Positions 33,173-42,464 of a DNA stretch of 64,000 nt are shown here, one piece after another (the first letter of the stretch is position 1; each line of letters starts with the position of its first letter). The DNA is taken from the NCBI GenBank assembly GCA_036388675.1, contig DASVRI010000019.1, positions 62,001 through 126,000 of the forward strand, in the 5' to 3' direction. Source of the stretch: DASVUS01 sp036388675. GTDB taxonomy: Bacteria > Armatimonadota > Abditibacteriia > Abditibacteriales > Abditibacteriaceae. The notes below the pieces were generated by a model. It was not told the DNA's origin and did not search any database. It saw only the letters and a list, made by a program, of their open reading frames with translations. A program made the position numbers and the translations under genes.

Positions 33173-35701
33173 CTAACGGCGCCGATTGCCAAAGCTATCT
33201 GCGTCCCACTGCACAAAGAACTGTTCTTCTGTAAGTCCCGTCGTGGCCGACAGAGCTTCGTCCACACTCTGGCGAGAACCCAGGCGTTGCAAGGTTTCCA
33301 CAACGGCACCAACTCCAAAGCGGTTGTAAAAATAGAGCATCATGCCCAGCGCCTGCTCACTGGCCACGGTTGTCGTGACGGAGCCGTCGGTTGGCACGCC
33401 ACGAAACTGCAAGGGACCAAGAAGAAGGTTGTTGCGCCGGTAGCCCTGGAGTCTCTGGCGCGGTAAAAAGGCGTAGGGATTGTCGTTGTCGCGGCGCAGG
33501 CGACGGTTGGTTTGAATGTTCAGCTCACGGTCGCTCATTGCTGCCAGGCCGTTGTACATCCACGGAGGTGCGGGTGTTCCACCTCGTGTCAGGGTTTCAA
33601 TTAACGCCCGCGCGTGCAGGCTGCCAATCGGAACCAGATAACCGGGGCTGAGCAGAATACGCGAGCGTTGTCGCTGGTCGCCCAGGTAACGTTGTGGAAC
33701 AACACTCAGCGGCATGAGGGTCAAGGCGCGGCCATTCACGACATCGCCCAGATTTCCCGACGGCAGCGTCAGCGGCTCGCCGTCTTCGCTATAAGGGTCG
33801 GGCGGGAATCCGAGTACTCGATTTCCGAACTCATCTGTATAGTATTGGTTCGGGCGAATGCGGGTAATGAAATTCTGCTGGCGCAGGCCGGCCACAGCGC
33901 GGTAGTTGGCATATGTGTCCACATCGGGAAAGATGAGGAACTCTTCTTCATCGCTGCGCCAACCCAGCACGCGCGAAGCGGCTTCCAAACGTTGCAGCGA
34001 CGGCACGATGTATTGCAAAACACGCTGATTGCCGTTGTGCCGCAGGGTAATATCCGAGGCACCCGTGCTGATGACCTGCACCAGAGGCGGCTCCGCAATG
34101 GCACGATTTGCGGCTGTGACGGCACCGGTAATCCACGTTTGGACGAAAGTGCGCGGCACTCCGCTGATGCTGTCGCGGGCCGGTTGCACTCCGGTCGCCA
34201 GCAAAGAAGGGGCACTCAGCGCTGCCGACCAACTCGTCGCGGCTTCGCGCCAACGTGTGGCACGGGCCGGTGCCGTGTTGCTCCGTTCTTCGGCATCATC
34301 GGCAGCCAGTGCGCCACGCCACAACAAAGTTTCCGCAGCCCCGCCCGCAACGCGCTGCGCCGCAGCCAGCCACAAAGCGGCACCATCCAGATTCTCACGC
34401 TGCAACTCCAGGCGGAGACGCAACAAATACAGCGCCGTGATGGCACGCGCACGTGAGGTGCTGTCGCTACGGGCGCGATTGAGCAAACGAGCTGTGGCAT
34501 CGGCTTCGCGCCGCGTCATAATCAGCCCCGCCGTTGACGGCTGAGCGGTCAGAGTACTCGCCGCACCTGGAGCCGGTGCCTGCATCGCAGCGGTTGCGTC
34601 TGTATCCGCCACTGCATCGTCATTTGCATCGCCTATTATGCCATCTGTTACGCCGCCATTCATGGAAGACGGAGTGTTGGGCGTTTCATCAATATCGCCG
34701 CCGAACACGGCCAGTGCAAAGGGGCCGACAAAGTTGGCCGGGTTGAAGTTGCCGCTAGCAGCAGCCGAAGCATCTGTAATGAGATCTGCGGGAAATGTAA
34801 TCCATACGTCGGCGCCGCTTGTAGCGAAGCCTGCGGCGGATGGAGCAGCGGTTGTGCCGCGCGGTGATACGGCAATCAAGCGCAGCAAACTCTGCACGAA
34901 CGCCGCGCCGTCGGCACGGTGTTGCTCGACCAACGAAGGCAGAAAGAAGGCCCATCCGCGCCCGTAGGCCGCCAGAGCCGCCGCGTAAAGAGGTTCGCCC
35001 GCATTCGCTGCGGCTACATCGGCTACGCGCAACAGCGGAACTCCCGCCGGATGGGCGTAAGCCAGTTGATCGTCGGGTGCCATCTGGTAATACACCAGGC
35101 GCACGGCGGGCACGTCCGTTAGCGGTGCAACCGCACGAACTGCACCTGTCTGACCGGGGAAAGACGCGGCGCTGCCCGCTCCTGAACCACCACTGGCCGC
35201 AGCATTGGGCGCGCCGCGCATACTCCACAACAGCGGATTGGCCCCGAAAGGCAGTGCGGCACGGGCTCGTCCGAAACGTTGACCGGCCACAGCATTCGTC
35301 GACTCGCGCGGCGCGACGGTACGATAACCGAACAGTTGCGCCGCATTTGTGTGGAGCAACACCGTGCCGCCCTCGCGCACCCACAACATCAAAGACTGCA
35401 TCGCTTGTGGGTCGCTAAGAACAATCTGAAGCGGCACGTTCAGAGACACCGCCTGCACATTGCTGCCGGACAGGTTGCGCAGCGCGCTCAGGTCAGCCCC
35501 ATCAATGCTCAGGATGCGCACACCGCCGGATGCGGCAGCAGGCGCCACAGGCGGCCTCATGGTTGGCGGCACATCAGGAAAGGCCGCACCGGGAAAGGCC
35601 CCACCGGGAAACGCCGCGTCTTGAGCCACGGCACCCAGCACCATGCAGGATGTGCCGGCCAGCATCCACAAAAAAGACCGACGGAAGAGACACAATCTCA
35701 T
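33173..35701 (-). CDS. Large secreted protein with a degenerate MA-like peptidase end
   Basis: An exported protein of 842 residues. A signal peptide ends near GAVAQ; short FPGGAFPGAAFP repeats follow. Residues about 60-250 look like a DUF4159/glutamine-amidotransferase-like fold (a VREGGTVLLHTNAAQLFGY turn). The C-terminal 250 residues follow the layout of MA-like gluzincins (PPWMYNGLAAM, VVETLQRLGSR, EEQFFVQWD), but where HExxH is expected the sequence reads HARALIE, so zinc catalysis is unlikely. GAGG lies 6 bases before the ATG. It probably has a structural or binding role at the surface. It is co-directional with the PQQ-type propeller gene upstream. Confidence 0.75.
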   Translation of the reverse strand: MRLCLFRRSFLWMLAGTSCMVLGAVAQDAAFPGGAFPGAAFPDVPPTMRPPVAPAAASGGVRILSIDGADLSALRNLSGSNVQAVSLNVPLQIVLSDPQAMQSLMLWVREGGTVLLHTNAAQLFGYRTVAPRESTNAVAGQRFGRARAALPFGANPLLWSMRGAPNAAASGGSGAGSAASFPGQTGAVRAVAPLTDVPAVRLVYYQMAPDDQLAYAHPAGVPLLRVADVAAANAGEPLYAAALAAYGRGWAFFLPSLVEQHRADGAAFVQSLLRLIAVSPRGTTAAPSAAGFATSGADVWITFPADLITDASAAASGNFNPANFVGPFALAVFGGDIDETPNTPSSMNGGVTDGIIGDANDDAVADTDATAAMQAPAPGAASTLTAQPSTAGLIMTRREADATARLLNRARSDSTSRARAITALYLLRLRLELQRENLDGAALWLAAAQRVAGGAAETLLWRGALAADDAEERSNTAPARATRWREAATSWSAALSAPSLLATGVQPARDSISGVPRTFVQTWITGAVTAANRAIAEPPLVQVISTGASDITLRHNGNQRVLQYIVPSLQRLEAASRVLGWRSDEEEFLIFPDVDTYANYRAVAGLRQQNFITRIRPNQYYTDEFGNRVLGFPPDPYSEDGEPLTLPSGNLGDVVNGRALTLMPLSVVPQRYLGDQRQRSRILLSPGYLVPIGSLHARALIETLTRGGTPAPPWMYNGLAAMSDRELNIQTNRRLRRDNDNPYAFLPRQRLQGYRRNNLLLGPLQFRGVPTDGSVTTTVASEQALGMMLYFYNRFGVGAVVETLQRLGSRQSVDEALSATTGLTEEQFFVQWDADSFGNRRR

Positions 35702-35747
35702 GTTGAACCTCGATACGGCTGTTATCCGCACACATGTGCGCCGGCAT

Positions 35748-37211
35748 TTAACGACCGGGCAAGCGGAAGGCTTCGACTTGCCCGTTGTCAGCAACGTTCA
35801 ACAACTGATTTCCCGCAACGACCGGCGAAAACGAAGCCTTGCCACCCGTCGGAAAACGACCTGCCAGATCACCTGTGCGTGCATCGACAGCGAGAAGCGC
35901 GGAGCTATCGTTACCGATCACCAGCAAGTCGCGCGCATTGGCTGTGCCATCCTGCAGGCGCAGCGAGCGTAAACGACAGCGCACCGGCGCACCGGCATCA
36001 AACGTCCACAGCACCTGGCCGCTTCGCGCATCCAGACAGCGCACACCGCCATCATTGCCGCCAACGAAGAGGCGCGTGCCCCACGAATAGGTTTTGAGCA
36101 GCGGCTCGGCTCGCAGCACGACGGCGCCATCGGCTGCCAATCCCGGCAACGGGCGCATAAACGTTTTCCATCCCCCGCGCTCGCGACGACCGGTGCGCAA
36201 ATCGAGACTAAAAACCGCTCCATCATCGCCCACCGCAAAAACACGACTTTCCGCACCATTCGCGGATGGCTTTCCCACAGCCGGAGCCGCGAGGTGCGCG
36301 GCGCGCAAATCGGCTCGCCACAGCACATGGCCGTTGCGCGCGTCCAGGCAGAGCAGTCCGCCACGCGTGCCCAGGCCACCCATCAAGGGCACCAGGACAA
36401 GCGGAGGCGTATCGGCACCGGCAACACGAGTACTCGTTACGGCAACCAGGGCTCCGCCCACAGCGGCATCCACTTTACGACGCCACAGCGGTTTTCCCTG
36501 GCCGGCATCCAGGGCTATGATTTCCCCGCCATCGTTACCGACAACCACAACGCGCCGCAGTTGCTGCGTGCCGGGCGACGAAACATCAGCCACCGGAGTC
36601 GTTGCAACGGTTTGATTAGATTGTGCAGTTGGTAATGGAATCCGCAGCAGCGCAGGCCGCGCCGACATGGACGAAGCTGTGCGGTAGCTCCACAGCGCCT
36701 TTCCGCTTGGCCAGTCAATGGCGAACAGCGCGCCGTCTTCACCGGGAACAAACGCCTGCCCACCCGAGACAACAGGCTCTCCGCGCAAGGGGAACGTCGT
36801 GGTAAAGACAGCTCCCGGCTCGCCGGACGCAGCGTTCAATGTGATGAGTTTGCCACTTTCCGTCGGCACCAGGATCCAGGTGGCGTCACCGGACGAAGCG
36901 GCCACGGGCGCCGCTGAAGGTAACGTATTGAGTGACCGCGACCATTGCGCGGAGGCGTTAGCAATGCGAGGCGCACGCAGCCAGGAAAGAAACGCGCCTG
37001 CTCCAAACAGCAGCACCCCGAAAGCGCACAGATACTGGATGGTCTGGCGCCGTTGCGCGGCGCGCACGCGATAAGCAGTCCGCGTGCCATAGATGCCATG
37101 CGGATCGAGCAGCGGCTTGGAGCGACGCGCCTGTTGGTTGCGCGCCGCCACCTGCGACACGTTGGGCACAGCGGGTTTTTTGGGGCGTTGTCGCTCGCGG
37201 GAATCTTTCAT
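35748..37211 (-). CDS. PQQ-repeat beta-propeller (BamB-like) membrane-anchored protein
   Basis: About 487 residues. A basic, cytoplasmic N-terminus (to about 60) is followed by one membrane helix (IQYLCAFGVLLFGAGAFLSWL), then a propeller of PQQ-like repeats with the typical words GALFAIDWPSGKALW, IIALDAGQGKPLW, LLCLDARNGHVLW, VRCLDARSGQVLW and LLAVDARTGDLAG. The family includes BamB and quinoprotein-like scaffolds; no dehydrogenase residues are apparent. The start ATG is 5 codons inside a GTG-started frame. It lies 46 bases before the degenerate peptidase gene, probably in one operon. Confidence 0.85.
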   Translation of the reverse strand: MKDSRERQRPKKPAVPNVSQVAARNQQARRSKPLLDPHGIYGTRTAYRVRAAQRRQTIQYLCAFGVLLFGAGAFLSWLRAPRIANASAQWSRSLNTLPSAAPVAASSGDATWILVPTESGKLITLNAASGEPGAVFTTTFPLRGEPVVSGGQAFVPGEDGALFAIDWPSGKALWSYRTASSMSARPALLRIPLPTAQSNQTVATTPVADVSSPGTQQLRRVVVVGNDGGEIIALDAGQGKPLWRRKVDAAVGGALVAVTSTRVAGADTPPLVLVPLMGGLGTRGGLLCLDARNGHVLWRADLRAAHLAAPAVGKPSANGAESRVFAVGDDGAVFSLDLRTGRRERGGWKTFMRPLPGLAADGAVVLRAEPLLKTYSWGTRLFVGGNDGGVRCLDARSGQVLWTFDAGAPVRCRLRSLRLQDGTANARDLLVIGNDSSALLAVDARTGDLAGRFPTGGKASFSPVVAGNQLLNVADNGQVEAFRLPGR

Positions 37212-37302
37212 AACTTTGTAGCGCACGATTGTGGCGACGGCGGCACAGCAGCCAGGGCATAAAACAGCGTGTTCTCAAGAATCAAAGGCTCATATGTGGC
37301 AT

Positions 37303-38586
37303 CTACAACGGCAACGGCAGCGTTGACGGCAGTGCAGTCACCGGTCGAGGGGTTTCGCCCGCAGCCACAAACCCGGCACTTGAAGTGGAAACGGTGTCCC
37401 ATGCTTCCACATGAGCCGGCTCGCCGCTGTTGAGGGCCGTATTGATTGCTTCCAGCAGGGCTAAAGGCTGCACGGCGTCAAACAGCGCCGGTTCACGCGC
37501 TTCGCTCTGGCCCGTCTGTTGTCGATTCGTGAACGGCTCGCTTTCACCGGCACAAGCCGCCAGGAACGCCTTCAAATCCTCGGCCACTCCCAGAACATTG
37601 GCTGCTGTTATGTGTGCGATCATGCCGGGCGGCTCCAGCAGATGTGCCGTTTCGCGCGGCTGGTGCAACCACAAACGCCGGCCTGCTTCGCACACCAGCC
37701 AGCGGCCTTGCGTGCCACAAACTTCCAGACGTGGCAGAGGTGCGCTCCAACTCTCGGCGCCCGAAAACAAGGCCGTGGCCGTCACGCCATCTGCCAGACG
37801 CAGCCATACGTTGGTGGCGCCGCCGAACTCGTCCGCGACCACGCGCGCTCCGTTTGCCGAGGCCGAGTCATCTAACAGAGTTTCTTCGTTGGCGCGCTCG
37901 CGCCGATGGCTGCCGGCTGCAAAATGCAACAGCAAATCCAGCGCGGCATAAGAGGACGCAAGATGAGGCGCATCCGTCGCGTCCTGAGTACTCGCGAGTG
38001 ATTGGGATTTTTCAGTCCGCTCCGTAGTGTGCAGCGGCGCGCCCCAGCGCAAAGCCAGCGCTGCCACGGCTCCAATATGACCTCGCTCAATGAGGCGCCA
38101 CGCAGCGCGATGCGCCGCAGCACGACGCAAAGCCCGCGAGCACCAGACACGCAACGTGCGCCCTTGTAAATCGCGCGCCAGTTGCAGAGCCGCCGCCGCC
38201 GAACCCGCAGGCGGCCCGGCCAGCCACAGCCACTTGACGGCGGCACCGGCGGCCACGGCAACATCGCCGGCCACGCGTGGAGAAGCCGTACACAAAACGG
38301 CATCAAGCTCCACCTCGCGCAGCATGGTGCGCCAGTCGGAATAGACACCGCGCACGCGTGCCATATTTGCCACGCGCTCGGCGCGCGCGCCATCTTCATC
38401 GGCCAGTGCAACCACTTCCGGACGAGCGGGAGCCTGATAATAAATGTCACTCGTAGAAGGTGCGCGCCGTCCCCACCACGCTCCGGTATCCGGTGGCGCC
38501 ACGATGTCGGGACCCGACAGCACCGGCAAGATCGACCACTCCGTTGCCGCTCCGGCTCCAATAATTCCGATTCTGATGCGCCGCAT
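37303..38586 (-). CDS. Gfo/Idh/MocA-family oxidoreductase, atypical
   Basis: A protein of 427 residues with an N-terminal NAD(P)-binding fold (RRIRIGIIGAGAATEW) and a DAVLCTASPRVAG stretch as in the Gfo/Idh/MocA family. The normally conserved EKP motif that carries the substrate lysine is replaced by LAGPPAG, and an insert sits after GAGAA. The C-terminal half has the beta-sheet pattern (LEVCGTQGRWLV, LRLADGVTATALF). The substrate is unknown and catalysis may be altered. The start at MRRIRIG matches the family; the longer frame adds non-conserved residues. Confidence 0.8.
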   Translation of the reverse strand: MRRIRIGIIGAGAATEWSILPVLSGPDIVAPPDTGAWWGRRAPSTSDIYYQAPARPEVVALADEDGARAERVANMARVRGVYSDWRTMLREVELDAVLCTASPRVAGDVAVAAGAAVKWLWLAGPPAGSAAAALQLARDLQGRTLRVWCSRALRRAAAHRAAWRLIERGHIGAVAALALRWGAPLHTTERTEKSQSLASTQDATDAPHLASSYAALDLLLHFAAGSHRRERANEETLLDDSASANGARVVADEFGGATNVWLRLADGVTATALFSGAESWSAPLPRLEVCGTQGRWLVCEAGRRLWLHQPRETAHLLEPPGMIAHITAANVLGVAEDLKAFLAACAGESEPFTNRQQTGQSEAREPALFDAVQPLALLEAINTALNSGEPAHVEAWDTVSTSSAGFVAAGETPRPVTALPSTLPLPL

Positions 38587-38955
38587 GATTAGTTCTTCTA
38601 CAGGCCGAAGACTCCAAGGTCTTCGGCTCCAGCCTGGCCTCACAGTTTAACAGGTCGATTGTCGAGCGTGAGTCGTTCCGTGTGGCGTTTCACGCAGCGT
38701 TCCATGCCGCGTTTCGTGCCGCTCCCGTGGCCGGCACGGTGCGTCCACCGGATGCACTCTGGCTTGCGCGCAGCACACATTTGCGCGAACATCTCAGCCA
38801 ACGCGCCGTCTGCTGCACACCGCTCGGATGACGCAGCGGGCTGGTGGTGTAAAATTGAATTGGTCTTACTTTGATAGTGCAATGGCAGGGCAATTTAGCA
38901 GTTACAGTGCAATGTTGTAGTGCGATATGGCTTCACAGAACAACGGAGGATGAAG
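38587..38955. other. Non-coding gap between divergent genes
   Basis: About 370 bases upstream of both the Gfo/Idh-like gene and the stalk-protein gene. It holds the inverted repeat GCCGAAGAC / GTCTTCGGC (38604-38627) in the leader of the Gfo/Idh gene, without a T-tract. An AT-richer stretch from 38845 to 38890 may contain the plus-strand promoter, but I see no clear -35/-10 pair. Nothing coding could be supported. Confidence 0.6.
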
Positions 38956-41346
38956 ATGCGACAGCAAGTCGGATGTCGACTTTGTAAAAACCTGGCTGTA
39001 GTCGTCGCCCTGGGCGTGGCTACGGCAATGAACTTATCTCATGAAGCGCTGGCGCAGGATGCCATCAGTGTCACGCTGAATGGACAACCGATCGGCTTTG
39101 GGGGCGTGCCGCCAACTCAGGTCGGTGGACGAGTACTCGTTCCGCTGCGTGGCGTGTTTGAGGCACTGGGCGCTCAGGTCGATTACGACGCGGCCAGCGG
39201 CACGGTTTTCGCGGCGCGCGGCGAAACACAAGTCCAGTTGCGCATCGGTTCCACGCAAGCCACGGTCAATGGCCAGACACGAGTACTCGATGTTCCGGCC
39301 CAGACGCGTCTCGGACGCACCCTCGTGCCGCTGCGCTTTGTTTCGGAAGCGATGGGCGCTCAGGTCGATTGGAATCCGGGAACGCGTCTGGTAAGCATCT
39401 CCGGCACGACCGATGTCTCCGACCCGAATGGTCCGTTCGGCCCCGGCCCGCGTGCCACGCCAACGCCGCTGCCCGACCCAATCTATAATCCGCCTGTTGC
39501 GGGGCGCAGCGTGAGCGGCACGGTTGTCAAAGTCGATCCCACCGCACCGGCGAGCATCACATTGCGCGTGGGCACCGGCTTTCGCACTTTTGTTGTTGAC
39601 GCGGACACACCGCTCATGCGCCAGACGACCGGCGTGGTGCAAGCGGGCGCTACACCGCAGTTCGGCCCCGGCGTTGCGCTGAATGACATTGCAGAACTGG
39701 CTCCTGGAGAAGAAGTGCGGGTGCGCACCGATGACGAAGGTCAGGTCATCGACATCACATCGCAAGTGTCGCTGGTGACGGCCCGCGTGCGATCTGTTCA
39801 GGGCAACCAGATTGTCCTGGATGACGCGCGCGGTACAACGCTCACCACCGGGCCGAACCTGCGCTTTGTCGATGCGCGCGGTCGCACCGTCCCGACAGCC
39901 AGCTTGCAAGCCGGCCAGACCATCACCTTGTATATTGCACCATCAACGCGCCGCATTTATCAAATATCGAGGCGCCGCCCCGATGCTCCAGCGGGTAATA
40001 ACAACACGGGTAATACCCTGCCCGAGGACAATACGTTTCCCGGCGACCCGCTTCCTGGCGACAATACGTTCCCCGGCAATGACATCGGCAACGACCAACC
40101 GCCAATCGGCCAGCCGCCGGCGGGCACACCGCAGATCACACTGGTGCAGCATAACGTCACGCGTGCGTTGCGCGCCGGCGGCACGGTCGCCGTTACCGTG
40201 CGCGGCACGCCGCGCATGACAGGCACCTTTACCGTGACGCCTGCATCCGCAGAACTTCCGTTGGATGAAGACCCGAATCGTCCCGGCGTTTATACGGGCA
40301 ACTATGCAGTCCGCGCGGGTGAGAATGCGCTCAATACCTATGTGACCGCGTATTTGCGCAATGCAAACGGGCAGGAAGCGCTGCTGCAATCGCGCACACC
40401 GCTCACAATCGACAACATTGCGCCGCGCATCACTTCGACTTCGCCGCTGAATAACAGCACGGTCAATTCGGCTCAGCCCAACGTTGTGATTTACGCCAAC
40501 GACATCGGCGGCAGCGGACTGGCCTCGGCAACCGTCACGGTGAACGGCCAGCGTCTGGATGCGCAGCAAATCACCGTCAGCCCGAATAACATCAGCTTTA
40601 TCCCCGACCTGCCGTTACAGGGCACCAACACAGTGCGCGCTTCGGTGTATGATGCGGCGGGCAATGCGACAACGACAAACTTCACCTTCACCGTTGATGA
40701 AAATGCGGCCAATGGCCTTATCACCTCGCTGACACATAACGGCACGCGCGCTCTGCAGGGCGGCGACCGCATCACAGTGTCCATGGCGGCCCAGCCCGGC
40801 GGGCGCGCCTCGTTCGATGTTCTGGGCGATAACAATCGTGTGGTGGCGCGCAATATCGCATTGACGGAGGAAGCAACTCCGGGACGCTATCGCGGCAGCT
40901 ACACCATCCAGCCAACGGTTAACGATGCGCAACTCACCATCCGTGGCCGGTTCACCGACATCAATGGTGATGTGGCCACGTTGGATGCGACATCCTCCGT
41001 GCAGCTCCTGGGCGGCGCCAATGCCGCCAACGAGGTGACGATCACCACTCCGCTGGACAATGACACTGTGGCTTCACCGCTGACAGTGCGCGGCACGGCA
41101 GCGCCCGGCGCTACGGTGGAAGTTTCGGTGCGCGCCGAAGGAGTGCGCTACTTCATCTTCGATTACAAGGAAGAACTCGGCACGCAGCAAGTGCAGGCCA
41201 ACACGGTCGGAAACTGGGCAACCCAGGCGATCAACTTGCCCCGCGCGCGCAACGTTTCGGGCCTCAAGTATATTGTCACAGCGGTGCAAATCGATGCTGC
41301 GGGCCAGAGGTCCGAGCCGGTCATCGCAACAGCCAACGCACGCTAA
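38956..41346 (+). CDS. Copper-amine-oxidase-N stalk protein with Ig-like domains
   Basis: A secreted protein of about 796 residues. After a signal peptide (ending near EALAQ), residues about 40-155 form a Cu_amine_oxidN1 domain with two repeats (GRVLVPLRGVFEALGAQVDY and GRTLVPLRFVSEAMGAQVDW), a module that usually serves in cell-wall or surface proteins. A DUF5666-like region with VSGTVVKVDP follows, then a low-complexity NTFPGD repeat linker and about four Ig/cadherin-like domains. The start has GGAGG 6 bases before the third Met of the frame. Two GAGTACTC palindromes lie 160 bases apart in the stalk region. Probably a surface adhesin or scaffold. Confidence 0.87.
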   Translation: MRQQVGCRLCKNLAVVVALGVATAMNLSHEALAQDAISVTLNGQPIGFGGVPPTQVGGRVLVPLRGVFEALGAQVDYDAASGTVFAARGETQVQLRIGSTQATVNGQTRVLDVPAQTRLGRTLVPLRFVSEAMGAQVDWNPGTRLVSISGTTDVSDPNGPFGPGPRATPTPLPDPIYNPPVAGRSVSGTVVKVDPTAPASITLRVGTGFRTFVVDADTPLMRQTTGVVQAGATPQFGPGVALNDIAELAPGEEVRVRTDDEGQVIDITSQVSLVTARVRSVQGNQIVLDDARGTTLTTGPNLRFVDARGRTVPTASLQAGQTITLYIAPSTRRIYQISRRRPDAPAGNNNTGNTLPEDNTFPGDPLPGDNTFPGNDIGNDQPPIGQPPAGTPQITLVQHNVTRALRAGGTVAVTVRGTPRMTGTFTVTPASAELPLDEDPNRPGVYTGNYAVRAGENALNTYVTAYLRNANGQEALLQSRTPLTIDNIAPRITSTSPLNNSTVNSAQPNVVIYANDIGGSGLASATVTVNGQRLDAQQITVSPNNISFIPDLPLQGTNTVRASVYDAAGNATTTNFTFTVDENAANGLITSLTHNGTRALQGGDRITVSMAAQPGGRASFDVLGDNNRVVARNIALTEEATPGRYRGSYTIQPTVNDAQLTIRGRFTDINGDVATLDATSSVQLLGGANAANEVTITTPLDNDTVASPLTVRGTAAPGATVEVSVRAEGVRYFIFDYKEELGTQQVQANTVGNWATQAINLPRARNVSGLKYIVTAVQIDAAGQRSEPVIATANAR

Positions 41347-41357
41347 AGCCACGTCAC

Positions 41358-41401
41358 AAAAAAGCCTCCGAGTACTCGTAACAGTACTTGGAGGCTTTTT
41401 T
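41358..41401 (+). terminator. Terminator built around a GAGTACTC palindrome
   Basis: AAAAAAGCCTCC and GGAGGCTTTTTT form the stem, with the inner arms AGTACT and AGTACT pairing around CGTAAC; one arm is part of GAGTACTC at 41370. A T-run follows in both directions. It lies 10 bases after the stalk-protein stop and only 17 bases before the next start codon. Confidence 0.85.
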
Positions 41402-41417
41402 GTTACAAACTCTTGTG

Positions 41418-42194
41418 ATGACCAGCGTGCCCGACTATCTTATTGATCGTTTCGCTCCAACCTGCCGTCCCGAGGGGCGCTGCGTCATGCGCAACGTGTG
41501 GCAGCACCTGACGTTTTTGCACTGGGCCGTGCCGGTGGAACAGTTGCGTCCCCTTATTCCGCGCGAGTTGGAGATCGACGTTTTTGAAGGCAAGGCTTAC
41601 ATTGGTCTGGTGCCTTTCACCATGAGGGGCGTGCGCCCTTTGTGGCTGCCCACGCTTCCGCTGGCGGCTGGCCTGTATGAGAACTTCCACGAGACCAATG
41701 TGCGCACCTACGTCCACTTCCGTGGCGGCGAACCGGGTGTGTGGTTCTTCAGCCTGGACGCTTCGAATTTGCCGGCTGTGGCGACGGCACGCGCCTGGTA
41801 TAAGCTGCCCTACTTTTTTGCACGTATGTCACTGCAGCGCCGCCTGAGTCGTAGCGGCACCACGATCGAGTACTCATCTCGGCGATACGCGCCGCAGCAC
41901 AAAGCGCACTCTTTCCTTGCCTGCAAACCGCTCGGCCCAGCCGCTCCGGCAGCGCCCGGCACGTTAGAGCACTTTCTGGCCGAGCGTTACATTCTCTACT
42001 CAAGGGCAGGACGCACCCTGTATCGTGGCCGCGTTCATCATGCGCCCTACCCTTTGCAGCGTGCAGAAGTTTTGTCTCTGGATGAGTCGCTCCTGTCCGC
42101 CGCCGGAATCATGAGGCCAAACGAAGCACCGCTGGCGCACTACGCCCGCGAAGTGTCGGTCGAAATCTTTCCTCTTGAAGCGGTGAACGGCTAA
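41418..42194 (+). CDS. DUF2071 (YqjF-like) protein
   Basis: A 258-residue soluble protein. The DUF2071 pattern is clear: WQHLTFLHWAVPVEQLRPLIP, YIGLVPFTMRGVRP, NFHETNVRTYVHF and GVWFFSLDASN. This acetoacetate-decarboxylase-like fold family is widely distributed and uncharacterised. The start is placed at MTSVPDYL because the upstream part of the frame runs into the terminator. It is transcribed away from the stalk gene; a terminator in between suggests separate expression. Confidence 0.9.
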   Translation: MTSVPDYLIDRFAPTCRPEGRCVMRNVWQHLTFLHWAVPVEQLRPLIPRELEIDVFEGKAYIGLVPFTMRGVRPLWLPTLPLAAGLYENFHETNVRTYVHFRGGEPGVWFFSLDASNLPAVATARAWYKLPYFFARMSLQRRLSRSGTTIEYSSRRYAPQHKAHSFLACKPLGPAAPAAPGTLEHFLAERYILYSRAGRTLYRGRVHHAPYPLQRAEVLSLDESLLSAAGIMRPNEAPLAHYAREVSVEIFPLEAVNG

Positions 42195-42263
42195 ACAGAA
42201 CTCTACTGAGTACTCGCTTGCGGCTTACGTCCGAGCCGGGATGAAGCACGTGTTTTTCTACGA

Positions 42264-42415
42264 TAGGGCTTACGCAAATTGTCTGATTGGTAGGGGCGCG
42301 GTTGCCTCGCCCGGTCTACCTCGTGCAAGACGACCTCGTGCAAGGCGCGGAGATCTCATCTAGGGCGCGAAGACCGCGCCCCTACGAACCATTACGATGC
42401 TCATGCGTAAGTCCT
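42264..42415. mobile_element. MITE-like repeat, copy 2
   Basis: A non-coding element of about 152 bases. Outer ends ATAGGGCTTACGCA and TGCGTAAGTCCTAT are 14-base inverted repeats with one mismatch; inner 13-base perfect repeats GTAGGGGCGCGGT (42290-42302) and ACCGCGCCCCTAC (42373-42385) lie inside. It is homologous, in inverted orientation, to 7303-7430. ACG flanks both ends and could be a 3-base target duplication. GAGTACTC copies sit on each side (42208, 42442). No transposase is present in the window. Confidence 0.85.
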
Positions 42416-42464
42416 ATACGAGTCAATTTAAAATTTAAAGCGAGTACTCGCTTGAGAAGATTCG

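Noticed and set aside
38604..38627. Hairpin GCCGAAGAC/GTCTTCGGC as a terminator
   Set aside because: No T-tract follows on either strand, and it lies in the leader of a gene rather than at an end.
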